Of a stretch of DNA of 5,419 nt, positions 1 to 5,419 are shown piece by piece. The notes under the pieces are model-generated. The model searched no databases, had not been told where the DNA came from, and saw only the letters and a list, made by a program, of their open reading frames with translations. Position 1 is the first letter of the stretch, and every line of letters starts with the position of its first letter. Position numbers and translations under genes: made by a program. Source of the stretch: Gammaproteobacteria bacterium. Its GTDB lineage: Bacteria > Pseudomonadota > Gammaproteobacteria > Chromatiales > Chromatiaceae. The stretch spans positions 1-5,419 of the forward strand of contig JAUXGQ010000169.1 in NCBI GenBank assembly GCA_030621975.1, written 5' to 3'.

Positions 1-261
1 GCCGTGATCCGTGTGGATGACATCACTCAACGCGCGCGTCTCGAACAGACCATGGTGCAAACGGAGAAGATGCTGTCCGTGGGCGGGCTTGCCGCCGGTA
101 TGGCCCATGAGATCAACAACCCCCTGAGCGGCGTGCTGCAGAGTTGTCAGAATATTCAACGCCGCCTGTCCACTGACCTGCCCGCCAATCGCGCCATGGC
201 TGATTCCATGGGGCTGGACCTGGGTCTGGTACACAGTATCTGGAAGAACGCGGCATTCTAA
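1..261 (+). CDS. Sensor histidine kinase, N-terminal fragment (PAS end and H-box), frameshifted
   Basis: This is the middle part of a two-component sensor kinase that enters from the left edge; GTG at 4 is only an internal codon. The first residues (VIRVDDIT) look like the end of a PAS/PAC sensory fold. A linker (LEQTMVQTEKMLSVGGLAAG) leads into the H-box MAHEINNP, whose phospho-accepting His is the codon at 106-108. In the HisKA/NtrB-like class this His takes phosphate from the kinase domain and passes it to a response regulator. The reading frame ends at TAA 259-261, soon after the end of the helix following the H-box, because of a frameshift near 231-236. The rest of the protein continues in the frame that ends at 839. 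The ligand and the partner regulator cannot be told from this window; no response regulator is visible here. Confidence 0.85.
   Translation, partial: AVIRVDDITQRARLEQTMVQTEKMLSVGGLAAGMAHEINNPLSGVLQSCQNIQRRLSTDLPANRAMADSMGLDLGLVHSIWKNAAF
229..240 (+). other. Frameshift junction inside the histidine kinase gene
   Basis: Upstream of about 231 the kinase reads in the frame of position 1 (GLDLGLVH). Downstream it reads in the frame of position 234 (QYLEERGILNF). The simplest repair is one missing base: if CACAG at 232-236 had been CACCAG, the protein would read LVHQYLEERGIL, which fits the spacing I recall for related kinases. Removing two bases (CA) would also restore the frame but gives one residue fewer. 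I see no slippery heptamer, so programmed frameshifting is unlikely. A true mutation and an assembly or sequencing error cannot be separated here. Confidence 0.8.
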
Positions 262-308
262 ATTTCGTATCCGCCATCCAACAGGCCGCCACTCGGGCCA
301 GCCGTATC

Positions 309-839
309 GTGGCCGACATGCTGGCCTTCAGTCGCAGCAGTAACGTCGAATTCCAGCCGACCCGGATGGAGGAAATATTGGAAACCGTGGTGAGGCTTGC
401 CGCCAGTGACTATGATCTTAAAAAGAAATACGATTTCAAACAGGTCGAGATCGTTCGCGACTTCACCCCGGATTTGGGCGAGGTAGTATGCGACCGTACG
501 GAGATCGAACAGGTCCTTCTCAACCTGATCAAGAACGCGGCCCAGGCGATGGCCACCCACGACAGGTCGTCACCGCACCGCATTGTTTTGCGCACCCGTC
601 CGGATGGCGAGTTTGTACGGGTCGAGGTTGAGGACAACGGTCCGGGCATGGACAGCCAGACCAAGCGACGGGTATTCGAGCCCTTTTTCACCACCAAGAC
701 CGTGGGTGTAGGTACCGGCCTGGGGCTCTCGGTTTCCTATTTCATCGTCACCGAACAACACAAGGGCACCCTGGAAGTCGAGTCAGCGCCGGGAGAAGGG
801 GCCCGCTTCATCGTCCGCTTGCCGATTCGGGGCGGATAG
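309..839 (+). CDS. Sensor histidine kinase, C-terminal fragment (HATPase_c), frameshifted
   Basis: This is the catalytic ATP-binding half of the same kinase. GTG 309 is the first start-like codon in this frame, but kinase-like protein is readable in the frame from about 234 (QYLEERGILNF, then the second dimerisation helix SRIVADMLAFSRSS), so 309 is probably not a real start. Counting from 309, the N-box is EIEQVLLNLIKNAAQAM (residues 65-81, with Asn76 expected to bind Mg-ATP), the G1 box is DNGPG (109-113), the F-box is FEPFFTTK (123-130) and the G2 box is GTGLGLSV (135-142). All key Bergerat-fold motifs are intact, and the stop TAG at 837-839 falls where this domain normally ends, with no receiver domain behind it. 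If the frameshift is real, this half would have no phospho-acceptor His and could not autophosphorylate by itself. If it is a sequencing error, 1-839 is one normal kinase. Confidence 0.85.
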   Translation: MADMLAFSRSSNVEFQPTRMEEILETVVRLAASDYDLKKKYDFKQVEIVRDFTPDLGEVVCDRTEIEQVLLNLIKNAAQAMATHDRSSPHRIVLRTRPDGEFVRVEVEDNGPGMDSQTKRRVFEPFFTTKTVGVGTGLGLSVSYFIVTEQHKGTLEVESAPGEGARFIVRLPIRGG

Positions 840-940
840 CCCGGGCTGGTTGCGCTACACCCGGATGTGGGGAGGCTTACCGGGTCAGGGGGGGCCATGC
901 CCTGTCCGCGCGTCCCAGAACCGGCATGCCCATTGGAAAT
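840..940. other. Non-coding spacer after the kinase gene
   Basis: I see no gene here. A short dyad CAGGG (886-890) with CCCTG (900-904) lies in a G-rich stretch but has no T-run, so it is not a convincing terminator. The open frame starting near 850 runs into the repeat element and looks spurious. Confidence 0.5.
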
Positions 941-972
941 GTTCAATAATGCAACCACGGATAAACACGGAT
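941..972 (+). repeat. Outer arm, left copy
   Basis: Pairs with 1282-1315 on the opposite strand. AACCACGGATAA (953-964) is an exact 12-bp match to the complement of 1290-1301. GTTCAA (941-946) and AATG further out also match, with a small length difference between them. Extending inward, 953-972 matches the complement of 1282-1301 at 17 of 20 positions. Confidence 0.75.
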
Positions 973-982
973 AGACACGGAT
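956..982 (+). repeat. Three tandem CACGGAT units with 10-bp period
   Basis: CACGGAT occurs at 956-962, 966-972 and 976-982, each start exactly 10 bases after the last, separated by AAA and AGA. A T-run (982-987) follows directly. The right outer arm has only one clear copy plus one degenerate copy, so the two arms differ here. Confidence 0.8.
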
Positions 983-1006
983 TTTTTGTGGTAAGTAATA
1001 GTAAAC

Positions 1007-1034
1007 GTAGGCTGGGGCTTGCCCCAGCTTTTTG
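1007..1034 (+). terminator. Middle arm, left copy: GC hairpin with T-run, possible intrinsic terminator
   Basis: GCTGGGGC (1011-1018) and GCCCCAGC (1021-1028) are perfect complements around TT, giving a strong short stem, followed at once by TTTTT (1029-1033). On the plus strand this has the form of a Rho-independent terminator for the kinase gene, though it lies about 170 bp past the stop. Its reversed near-copy is at 1245-1270. Confidence 0.5.
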
Positions 1035-1060
1035 TTTCGCGACGCACTAACCCGGATATT

Positions 1061-1089
1061 TCACCACAGAGGACGCAGAGGGCACAGAG
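1061..1089 (+). repeat. Inner arm, left copy (CAGAGG repeats)
   Basis: This arm starts with TCACC and carries repeated CAGAG(G) motifs. Positions 1066-1089 match the complement of 1190-1213 at 21 of 24 positions. The right arm has about six extra bases before the shared TCACC end (GGTGA at 1222-1226). This is a direct comparison within the window. Confidence 0.75.
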
Positions 1090-1189
1090 TTTATTGAATT
1101 TAAGAGGTTTCTCATACAACGATGAAACCGGCGTGTTTACACAGCGTTCCGAGATACATACAGGACCGTTTAACGTTAGCCGTTATTCT

Positions 1190-1227
1190 CTCTGTGTCCT
1201 CTGCGACCTCTGCGGTTTATCGGTGAG
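1190..1227 (-). repeat. Inner arm, right copy (CTCTGTGTCCTCTGCG type)
   Basis: This is the reverse-complement partner of 1061-1089, with CTCTG repeats at 1190-1213 and GGTGA near 1222-1226. The longest matched block is 24 bp with 3 mismatches. Confidence 0.75.
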
Positions 1228-1244
1228 AAAGGCGGGCTAAGCAG

Positions 1245-1270
1245 CAAAGCTGGGGCGAGCCCCAGCCTAC
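1245..1270 (-). terminator. Middle arm, right copy: GC hairpin, possible terminator for pabB
   Basis: GCTGGGGC (1249-1256) and GCCCCAGC (1259-1266) form a perfect stem around GA. On the minus strand the hairpin is followed by CTTTG, a shorter T-run than in the left copy, so it is a weaker terminator candidate for pabB, which ends at 1374. On the minus strand it matches the left copy apart from one loop base and two missing T. Confidence 0.4.
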
Positions 1271-1281
1271 ATTTGCTGAAG

Positions 1282-1315
1282 ATCCAAGGTTATCCGTGGT
1301 TAAGACATTTTGAAC
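1282..1315 (-). repeat. Outer arm, right copy
   Basis: TTATCCGTGGTT (1290-1301) is the exact complement of 953-964, and TTGAAC (1310-1315) is the complement of GTTCAA at 941-946. It marks the right boundary of the nested element. Confidence 0.75.
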
Positions 1316-1323
1316 GATGTACC

Positions 1324-1340
1324 CGAGATCGTTTATCTCG
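1324..1340. other. Short perfect dyad 3' of pabB
   Basis: CGAGAT (1324-1329) and ATCTCG (1335-1340) pair around a 5-nt loop. An alternative dyad, CTCG (1337-1340) with CGAG (1344-1347), overlaps it. Neither strand has a following T-run, so this is at most a weak RNA-end structure for pabB. Confidence 0.35.
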
Positions 1341-1373
1341 TAACGAGCGTCGCGGACCAGGGTCGACGGTGGG

Positions 1374-2762
1374 CTAACGTCCCGTACCCGCTTTGATCGC
1401 CTGCAGCAGGTCCAGGATGGCAGCCGCTTTGTCCAGGGTCTCCTGATACTCCGCCTGTGCATCCGAATCCGCAACGATGCCGCCTCCGGCCCAGAACCGT
1501 GTGAGGTCGTGGGAATGGACAAGCGTGCGGATGGCCAGGTTGGTGTCCATGCTGCCGTCGAAACCGACGTAGCCTATGGCGCCGCAATAGACCCCGCGGC
1601 GCTGAGGCTCCAGTTCTTCGATAATTTGCATGGCCCGCAATTTTGGTGCACCGGTGATCGAACCGCCGGGAAAACAACCGCGCAGAAGACTCAAAGCGCC
1701 CTGGCCCTGGGCGAGGCGCCCCCGCACCGTACTGACCAGGTGATGTACTCTGGCGAAGCTTTCCACGGCAAAGAGTTCGGACACCTGGATGCTGCCGAAA
1801 GCGCAGGTCTTACCCAGATCATTGCGCAGCAGGTCCACGATCATGACGTTCTCCGCCCGGTCTTTAGCGCTGTGGCGTAATGCGTCAATCCGTGCCCGGT
1901 CCTGTGCGGGGTCTGTTGCGCGAGCAAGGGTCCCTTTGATGGGCCTGGTTTCCACCTGGTCCCCCCATACCCGTAGAAAACGTTCCGGCGACGAACTCAG
2001 GATCTGTCCGTAAGGGGTGTTCAAGAAGGCCCCGAACGGGGCCGGATTGAATCGGCGCAGCCCCTTGTACAACTGCAATGGATTGCCCGTCGCCGGCACC
2101 GAAAAGCGTTGCGCAAAATTTACCTGATAACAGTCGCCGTCCCGAATATAGCGCTTAATGCGTCTGAGCGCCGAGGCATACTCAGATCGGGTCATGTTGG
2201 GTCGTACCTCCCCGACGACCCGGAAGGCTGGCCCGGGAAGTGGCGGTCCGGGTTGGCTGAAGCACCGCGCTAGGTCGTCCCAGGTCTTCTTTTTCCCGGG
2301 CCGACCCAGCAACCTGCTGCGCTTTTCCCGATGATCCACCACCAGCGCCCAGTCGTAGATGCCGATTGCCATCTCCGGCAGGCCTTCTATGTCTTCAGCC
2401 AGGCTGGGAAGTCGCTCGATGCGGCGGCACAGGTCGTAACCCCAATAACCGACGGCGCCTCCGCAAAAAGGCAGATCGGTGTCAACGCCCTCGAGCTTTG
2501 GGCCCAGTACCGTCTCCACCAGTGAAAAAGGATCATCCCGCGACAGCCGTACTCCCCCTTGGTCCCGGATCTCGGTCAGCTTCCCACGGGTGGTGAGAGT
2601 TATTCGGGGATCTGAGGTAAGGATGTCGAAGCGGCCTTGCGGGGCGTAAGGATGACCGCTGTCCAGAAACACCGCCCAGGGTCGCCCCGCGATGGTATGG
2701 AACAGCCGGGAACTGTCCTCAAAATAGGGCAGATCGTGAATCTTGAGCGAAGTCGCGCGCAT
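1374..2762 (-). CDS. pabB: Aminodeoxychorismate synthase component I (PabB)
   Basis: PabB converts chorismate to 4-amino-4-deoxychorismate, using ammonia supplied by the glutamine amidotransferase PabA. PabC then makes p-aminobenzoate for folate. It is cytoplasmic. The 462 residues are close to the usual length of about 450. The N-terminal Anth_synt_I_N domain is seen at roughly 10-150 (VFLDSG, GRFDI, then GGAVGYWGYDL at 101-111). The chorismate-binding domain covers roughly 190-455, with GDCYQVN (209-215), SSSPERFL (Glu260), PIKGT (274-278, Lys276), RAENVMIVDLLRNDLG (302-317), CFPGGSITGAPK (363-374) and GGGIVADSD (426-434). PIKGT carries the lysine typical of PabB, where anthranilate synthase TrpE usually has PIAGT, so TrpE is unlikely. 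The ATG (complement of 2760-2762) suits the conserved start of the family, but I see no clear Shine-Dalgarno. No pabA or pabC is adjacent, so the partner must be encoded elsewhere. Confidence 0.95.
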   Translation of the reverse strand: MRATSLKIHDLPYFEDSSRLFHTIAGRPWAVFLDSGHPYAPQGRFDILTSDPRITLTTRGKLTEIRDQGGVRLSRDDPFSLVETVLGPKLEGVDTDLPFCGGAVGYWGYDLCRRIERLPSLAEDIEGLPEMAIGIYDWALVVDHREKRSRLLGRPGKKKTWDDLARCFSQPGPPLPGPAFRVVGEVRPNMTRSEYASALRRIKRYIRDGDCYQVNFAQRFSVPATGNPLQLYKGLRRFNPAPFGAFLNTPYGQILSSSPERFLRVWGDQVETRPIKGTLARATDPAQDRARIDALRHSAKDRAENVMIVDLLRNDLGKTCAFGSIQVSELFAVESFARVHHLVSTVRGRLAQGQGALSLLRGCFPGGSITGAPKLRAMQIIEELEPQRRGVYCGAIGYVGFDGSMDTNLAIRTLVHSHDLTRFWAGGGIVADSDAQAEYQETLDKAAAILDLLQAIKAGTGR

Positions 2763-2765
2763 CTG

Positions 2766-2771
2766 ATTATA
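2766..2771 (-). promoter_or_regulatory. TATAAT-like -10 box at the pabB start
   Basis: The minus strand reads TATAAT only three bases before the pabB ATG. No good -35 lies 16-18 bp upstream (AAACAA at the expected place). If it is used, transcription would begin at or within the start codon, giving a leaderless mRNA. It may be chance AT-richness. Confidence 0.25.
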
Positions 2772-2854
2772 TTCGCGAGGCGGGCATGTTGTTTTTCCGG
2801 AGCCCAGTCGGTCCTCGCCGTGTCACCGCAAACGATACCTTATGAGGGAGGGAA

Positions 2855-2875
2855 AGGATACGACCCCTGTATCCT
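2855..2875. promoter_or_regulatory. Palindrome AGGATAC-N7-GTATCCT in the divergent intergenic region
   Basis: AGGATAC (2855-2861) and GTATCCT (2869-2875) are perfect 7-bp inverted repeats around GACCCCT. An outer pair, CCGCAAACGA (2826-2835) and TCGTTTACGG (2886-2895), is complementary at 9 of 10 positions and nearly concentric. It lies between the divergent starts of pabB and the DUF349 gene, so an operator or a folded leader is possible. No known regulator motif was recognised. Confidence 0.4.
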
Positions 2876-2888
2876 GACGTGCGGTTCG

Positions 2889-2915
2889 TTTACGGGTTGG
2901 ATTCTGGGTTAAAAT
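2889..2915 (+). promoter_or_regulatory. Weak sigma70-like promoter candidate for the DUF349 gene
   Basis: TAAAAT (2910-2915) resembles a -10 box, and TTTACG (2889-2894) matches the -35 consensus at 4 of 6 positions with a short 15-bp spacer. The 5' leader would be about 30-35 nt. An alternative heat-shock-like reading of the same stretch uses CCCCGTTT at 2917-2924. Both are weak. Confidence 0.3.
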
Positions 2916-2954
2916 GCCCCGTTTCATATCCAACAATATCAACCAAAGATTCGC

Positions 2955-5419
2955 ATGATTATTAGTCGATTTTTGAAACCCAAATGGCGGCGCGCCAATC
3001 CCGAGACCCGCAAGCAGGCCGTTAACTCATTGACCGATCAAGGGGTTCTGTCGGAGATCGGCCGCTCCGACCCGGATCCCGCGGTTCGCCGCATGGCCTG
3101 TAAGAAGCTACATGATGTTGAGGTGCTGGCTGTCGTCGCCGAATCGGATGGCGATGCAGGCGTCCGCGAATTCGCCGCCGCGCGCCAGCGCAGGTTGCTC
3201 TGCGGCACGGAACCCGACAGCCCCCCCTTGGAAAAACGCCTTGCACATCTGGCGGGTTCCCATTCGGTGCGCCTGTTGGAACAGGTGGCGGCGCAGGGGA
3301 AAGAGCCGCAGTTAAGGCTGCAGGCCGTGCAATGCGTTGATGACGCAGACGTCTTGTCAGAGATAGCTGCCAGAGACAGCTCGGCGCCAGTACGTCTGGC
3401 GGCGGCCGAACGTCTGGGGGACAAAGACGCCCTGGAGCGCGCCCTGCGCAAGTCCCGTAAGAAGGACAAGAAGGTTTACCGGCTCGCCCGCGCGAAACTC
3501 AGAGAGATCGCAGAGCGGGAACAGGCGCCGGACCGGATTCGTGGTCAATGCGAGGGGCTTTGTGAGCGGCTGGAAAAACTTGGCCGCGGCCAGACCTGGG
3601 TGCAGGACAATGCTGTTCTGGAACATGTGCACAAACAGTGGCAGGCCCTGGAATCACAGGCCGAAACGCAGCTTGTGGAACGTTATCGAGCAGCGCGTCA
3701 GCGATTTCTAGAAGGTTATCAGGCCTATTGTGCCGGAAACCAGCTCCGAATCCGGGAGCAGGAGAACCGTGCGGATGTCAGGCGCCGGAAACAGGAACTT
3801 CTGGACGAGTTGGATGTGGCGCTGGCGAGCAATAGCGAAACGGTGCTGCAACAGGTATTGGAGCGAGTTCCACTGCAATGGGAGGGCCTGGAACATCCGT
3901 CGGAGCCGGACGCGGCCGAGATGCGGCTGGCGGCGGATTTTGCAGACAGTCTGAACAAGGTTCGTATCGGCCTGAAGCAGTTCCAACAAGGTCACGCCCG
4001 GCAGGCCCGTCTAAAGGAGCTGGCCGGGGAGATAGAAAGCTTGTTCGCAGAACGCGCACCGCTGCATGCGGCGGCGATTGCGGCTGTGGAGCGGGAAGCC
4101 GGGGACATCACCGACGGGGTCGGGCAAGGGGACCATGCGCAGAGGTTGCGACAAGGTTTGGCGAAGCTGACCCGGCGTTTCGAGGAGCAGCGGCGGAAAG
4201 CGATCGAAAAGCAGGAACGACTGGCGGGTCGCGTGCAAGAGTTGGAACAGGCCCTGGAAACCGGGGTATTGAAAAAAGCGACTTCCGCGTATCAGAAGCT
4301 CGACGCGGATATCGAGCTGATAGAGGCAAGCGGTCTCCTCGACCAGCAGGTCCGCCCCGCAAAACAGGCGTTACGCGCCATGCTCCCGCGCCTGCGGGAA
4401 CTGCAGAATTGGCGCAAATGGGGGACGGACCAGCACAGGGAATCGCTTTGCCGATCCATGGAGCAACTGGTGGACGCTGATCTTGAGCCCGAATTGCTCG
4501 CCGATCATTTGCAGGAGCTTCAGATCGAATGGAAGGGTCTGGACAGGAGCGGTTCGCCCGGCAATCGGGCGCTGTGGGATAGATTTCATACGGCCTCGGA
4601 TCGGGTCTTCGAGCGTTGCGGCCCTTACTTCGAGGAACAGGCGCGGCAAAGAGAGACGAGCAGGACACAGAGGGAGGCGTTATGCGCCGACCTGGAGGAG
4701 TTTCTGGAGAAGATCGACTGGGAAAGCATGGATTGGAAGAAGGCGGTGCGGGCGGAACGGGAAATGCGCAACGCCTGGTCTGCGCTGGGCCCGGTAAAGC
4801 CCAAGGCGCGGAGGGAGCTGGACAAGCGATTCCGCAAGGCGCTGAAGGTGTTGAACAAACATTTGGCCGAAGAACGAACCCGTAACCAGGCCCACAAACA
4901 GCGCCTGATCACTGAGGCCCTGGCGCTGCGGGACGCACCCGATCTCGACAAGGCGATCCTGGAACTGAAAAACCTGCAACAGCAATGGCACACAACCGTA
5001 GCGGGCAAACACGGACATGAGAACAGGATCTGGCGAGAGTTCCGCACCGCCTGCGATGAAGTGTTCGCCCGCCGGCACAAGCAGGATGAGACGCGTCGCG
5101 AGGCATTGAAGGCGTACCAGAAGACGCGACAGGGTGTATGCGAAGAGCTCGAAGTCCTGGTACAGTCAGCAAGCGTAGGGGAACGGGAACTGCAGCAGGG
5201 TTTCCAGGCGCTGGAGATTCGATGGAACGCGGCCGCCGAGCTGGAAGTTCCCCAATCCACGGTGCGCGAATTGCTGCGCCGCTGGGACCAGGCGGCGCGG
5301 CGATACCGTGGGCGTCTCCGGGAGTTCAGGTATTTCCAGGCCCGCGAGCAGCTGGAGCGTTTGCGTCGACGAGCGGCGTTATGCGACGAGTTGGAAGGGT
5401 GCCTTGAGCATCCCGGGGA
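2955..5419 (+). CDS. HEAT-repeat and DUF349 domain protein, partial (3' end outside window)
   Basis: The frame is open for 821 codons and runs off the right edge. ATG 2955 is the first in-frame start after a TAA at 2910-2912; no clear Shine-Dalgarno precedes it. The N terminus (MIISRFLKPKWRR) is basic, with no signal peptide and no membrane segment further on, so a cytoplasmic location is likely. Residues about 31-180 hold HEAT-like helical repeats: VLSEIGRSDPDPAVRRMA (31-48) and VLSEIAARDSSAPVRLAA (133-150) are close copies, with two degenerate units between them. The rest is highly charged and helical, with DUF349-type units marked by a Trp and then a LWxxF...FxRR-like helix: Trp229, Trp309, Trp526 (ALWDRFHTASDRVFERC), Trp608 (AWSALGPVKPKARREL), Trp678 (IWREFRTACDEVFARR) and Trp757. 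The last four are 70-82 residues apart. DUF349 has no established function that I can cite, so none is assigned. The gene diverges from pabB with 192 bp between starts. Confidence 0.88.
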   Translation, partial: MIISRFLKPKWRRANPETRKQAVNSLTDQGVLSEIGRSDPDPAVRRMACKKLHDVEVLAVVAESDGDAGVREFAAARQRRLLCGTEPDSPPLEKRLAHLAGSHSVRLLEQVAAQGKEPQLRLQAVQCVDDADVLSEIAARDSSAPVRLAAAERLGDKDALERALRKSRKKDKKVYRLARAKLREIAEREQAPDRIRGQCEGLCERLEKLGRGQTWVQDNAVLEHVHKQWQALESQAETQLVERYRAARQRFLEGYQAYCAGNQLRIREQENRADVRRRKQELLDELDVALASNSETVLQQVLERVPLQWEGLEHPSEPDAAEMRLAADFADSLNKVRIGLKQFQQGHARQARLKELAGEIESLFAERAPLHAAAIAAVEREAGDITDGVGQGDHAQRLRQGLAKLTRRFEEQRRKAIEKQERLAGRVQELEQALETGVLKKATSAYQKLDADIELIEASGLLDQQVRPAKQALRAMLPRLRELQNWRKWGTDQHRESLCRSMEQLVDADLEPELLADHLQELQIEWKGLDRSGSPGNRALWDRFHTASDRVFERCGPYFEEQARQRETSRTQREALCADLEEFLEKIDWESMDWKKAVRAEREMRNAWSALGPVKPKARRELDKRFRKALKVLNKHLAEERTRNQAHKQRLITEALALRDAPDLDKAILELKNLQQQWHTTVAGKHGHENRIWREFRTACDEVFARRHKQDETRREALKAYQKTRQGVCEELEVLVQSASVGERELQQGFQALEIRWNAAAELEVPQSTVRELLRRWDQAARRYRGRLREFRYFQAREQLERLRRRAALCDELEGCLEHPG

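Larger units (their letters stand above)
941..1315. repeat. Large nested imperfect inverted-repeat element between convergent genes
   Basis: About 375 bp with mirror-like organisation. Three families of short sequence occur in order on the left and again, reverse-complemented and in reverse order, on the right: outer arms 941-972 and 1282-1315, middle arms 1007-1034 and 1245-1270, inner arms 1061-1089 and 1190-1227. Weaker complementarity continues between the middle and inner arms (TAACCCG at 1048-1054 against CGGGCTA at 1233-1239). The core of about 100 bp (1090-1189) has no obvious partner. No transposase or convincing gene lies inside and no clear target-site duplication is visible. Sequences like the CACGGATAAACACGGAT and ACAGAGG motifs recur between genes in many proteobacterial genomes, from general recollection. 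It could be a MITE-like element, or several REP-like units that accumulated here. It fills the space between two converging genes, where it could act as a two-way terminator. Confidence 0.75.

Noticed and set aside
229..240. Programmed ribosomal frameshift in the kinase gene
   Set aside because: No slippery heptamer and no clear downstream stem; the region is not a tract known to slip. Mutation or sequencing error is simpler.
956..982. CRISPR-like repeats
   Set aside because: Repeat units of 7 bp with 3-bp gaps are far too short for repeats and spacers, and no cas gene is present.
850..1050. Open frame of 66 codons after the kinase gene
   Set aside because: It spans the spacer and the outer repeat arm (INTDRHG is a translation of the CACGGAT repeat) and has no coding features.
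1019..1240. Open frame of 73 codons inside the repeat element
   Set aside because: It is a translation of the inner repeat arms (QRTQRAQ on one side, LCVLCDLCGL on the other), has no ribosome site and matches no domain. Such frames arise from CAGAGG-type repeats.
941..1315. Autonomous insertion sequence
   Set aside because: No transposase or remnant lies between the inverted arms and no target duplication was seen.
1374..2762. Anthranilate synthase component I (TrpE) or isochorismate synthase
   Set aside because: The PIKGT motif, the length of about 460 residues and the N-terminal VFLDSG pattern fit PabB better than TrpE (PIAGT) or the isochorismate synthases.
2637..2912. Plus-strand frame of 91 codons overlapping the start of pabB
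   Set aside because: About half is antisense to the well-supported pabB start, and the rest crosses the divergent promoter region. No recognisable domain.
3878..4480. Plus-strand 200-codon frame inside the DUF349 gene
   Set aside because: A Gly/Arg-rich out-of-frame shadow of the long open frame; no domain and no start context.
4625..5260. Minus-strand 211-codon frame opposite the DUF349 gene
   Set aside because: Ser/Arg/Cys-rich antisense of helical coding sequence; the sense frame has clear repeats and this one has none.

Overview
The window looks like chromosomal DNA of a free-living gammaproteobacterium with fairly high GC. This is an inference from the gene types (an NtrB-like PAS sensor kinase, a stand-alone PabB, and a long HEAT plus DUF349 protein) and from the intergenic repeat families. 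No taxonomic marker is present.

Layout, left to right. (1) 1-839, plus strand: the 3' part of a sensor histidine kinase gene that enters from the left edge. It is split by a frameshift at about 231-236: the H-box lies in one frame and the ATP-binding domain in another. (2) 840-1373: a non-coding stretch between two convergent genes. Its bulk (about 941-1315) is a large imperfect inverted repeat with three pairs of arms nested around an unpaired core of about 100 bp. Each middle arm is itself a GC-rich hairpin. (3) 1374-2762, minus strand: an intact pabB (aminodeoxychorismate synthase component I, folate pathway). (4) 2763-2954: a divergent intergenic region with a palindrome and weak promoter-like elements. 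(5) 2955-5419, plus strand: the first 821 codons of a very long, charged, helical cytoplasmic protein of unknown function, with HEAT-like repeats at the N terminus and several DUF349-type units. It runs off the right edge without a stop.

The genes do not form an obvious pathway. The kinase and pabB converge on the repeat region, and pabB and the DUF349 gene diverge. The most unusual items are the nested inverted-repeat element, the kinase frameshift, and the function-unknown HEAT/DUF349 protein. I found no defence system, CRISPR array, transposase, tRNA or rRNA.
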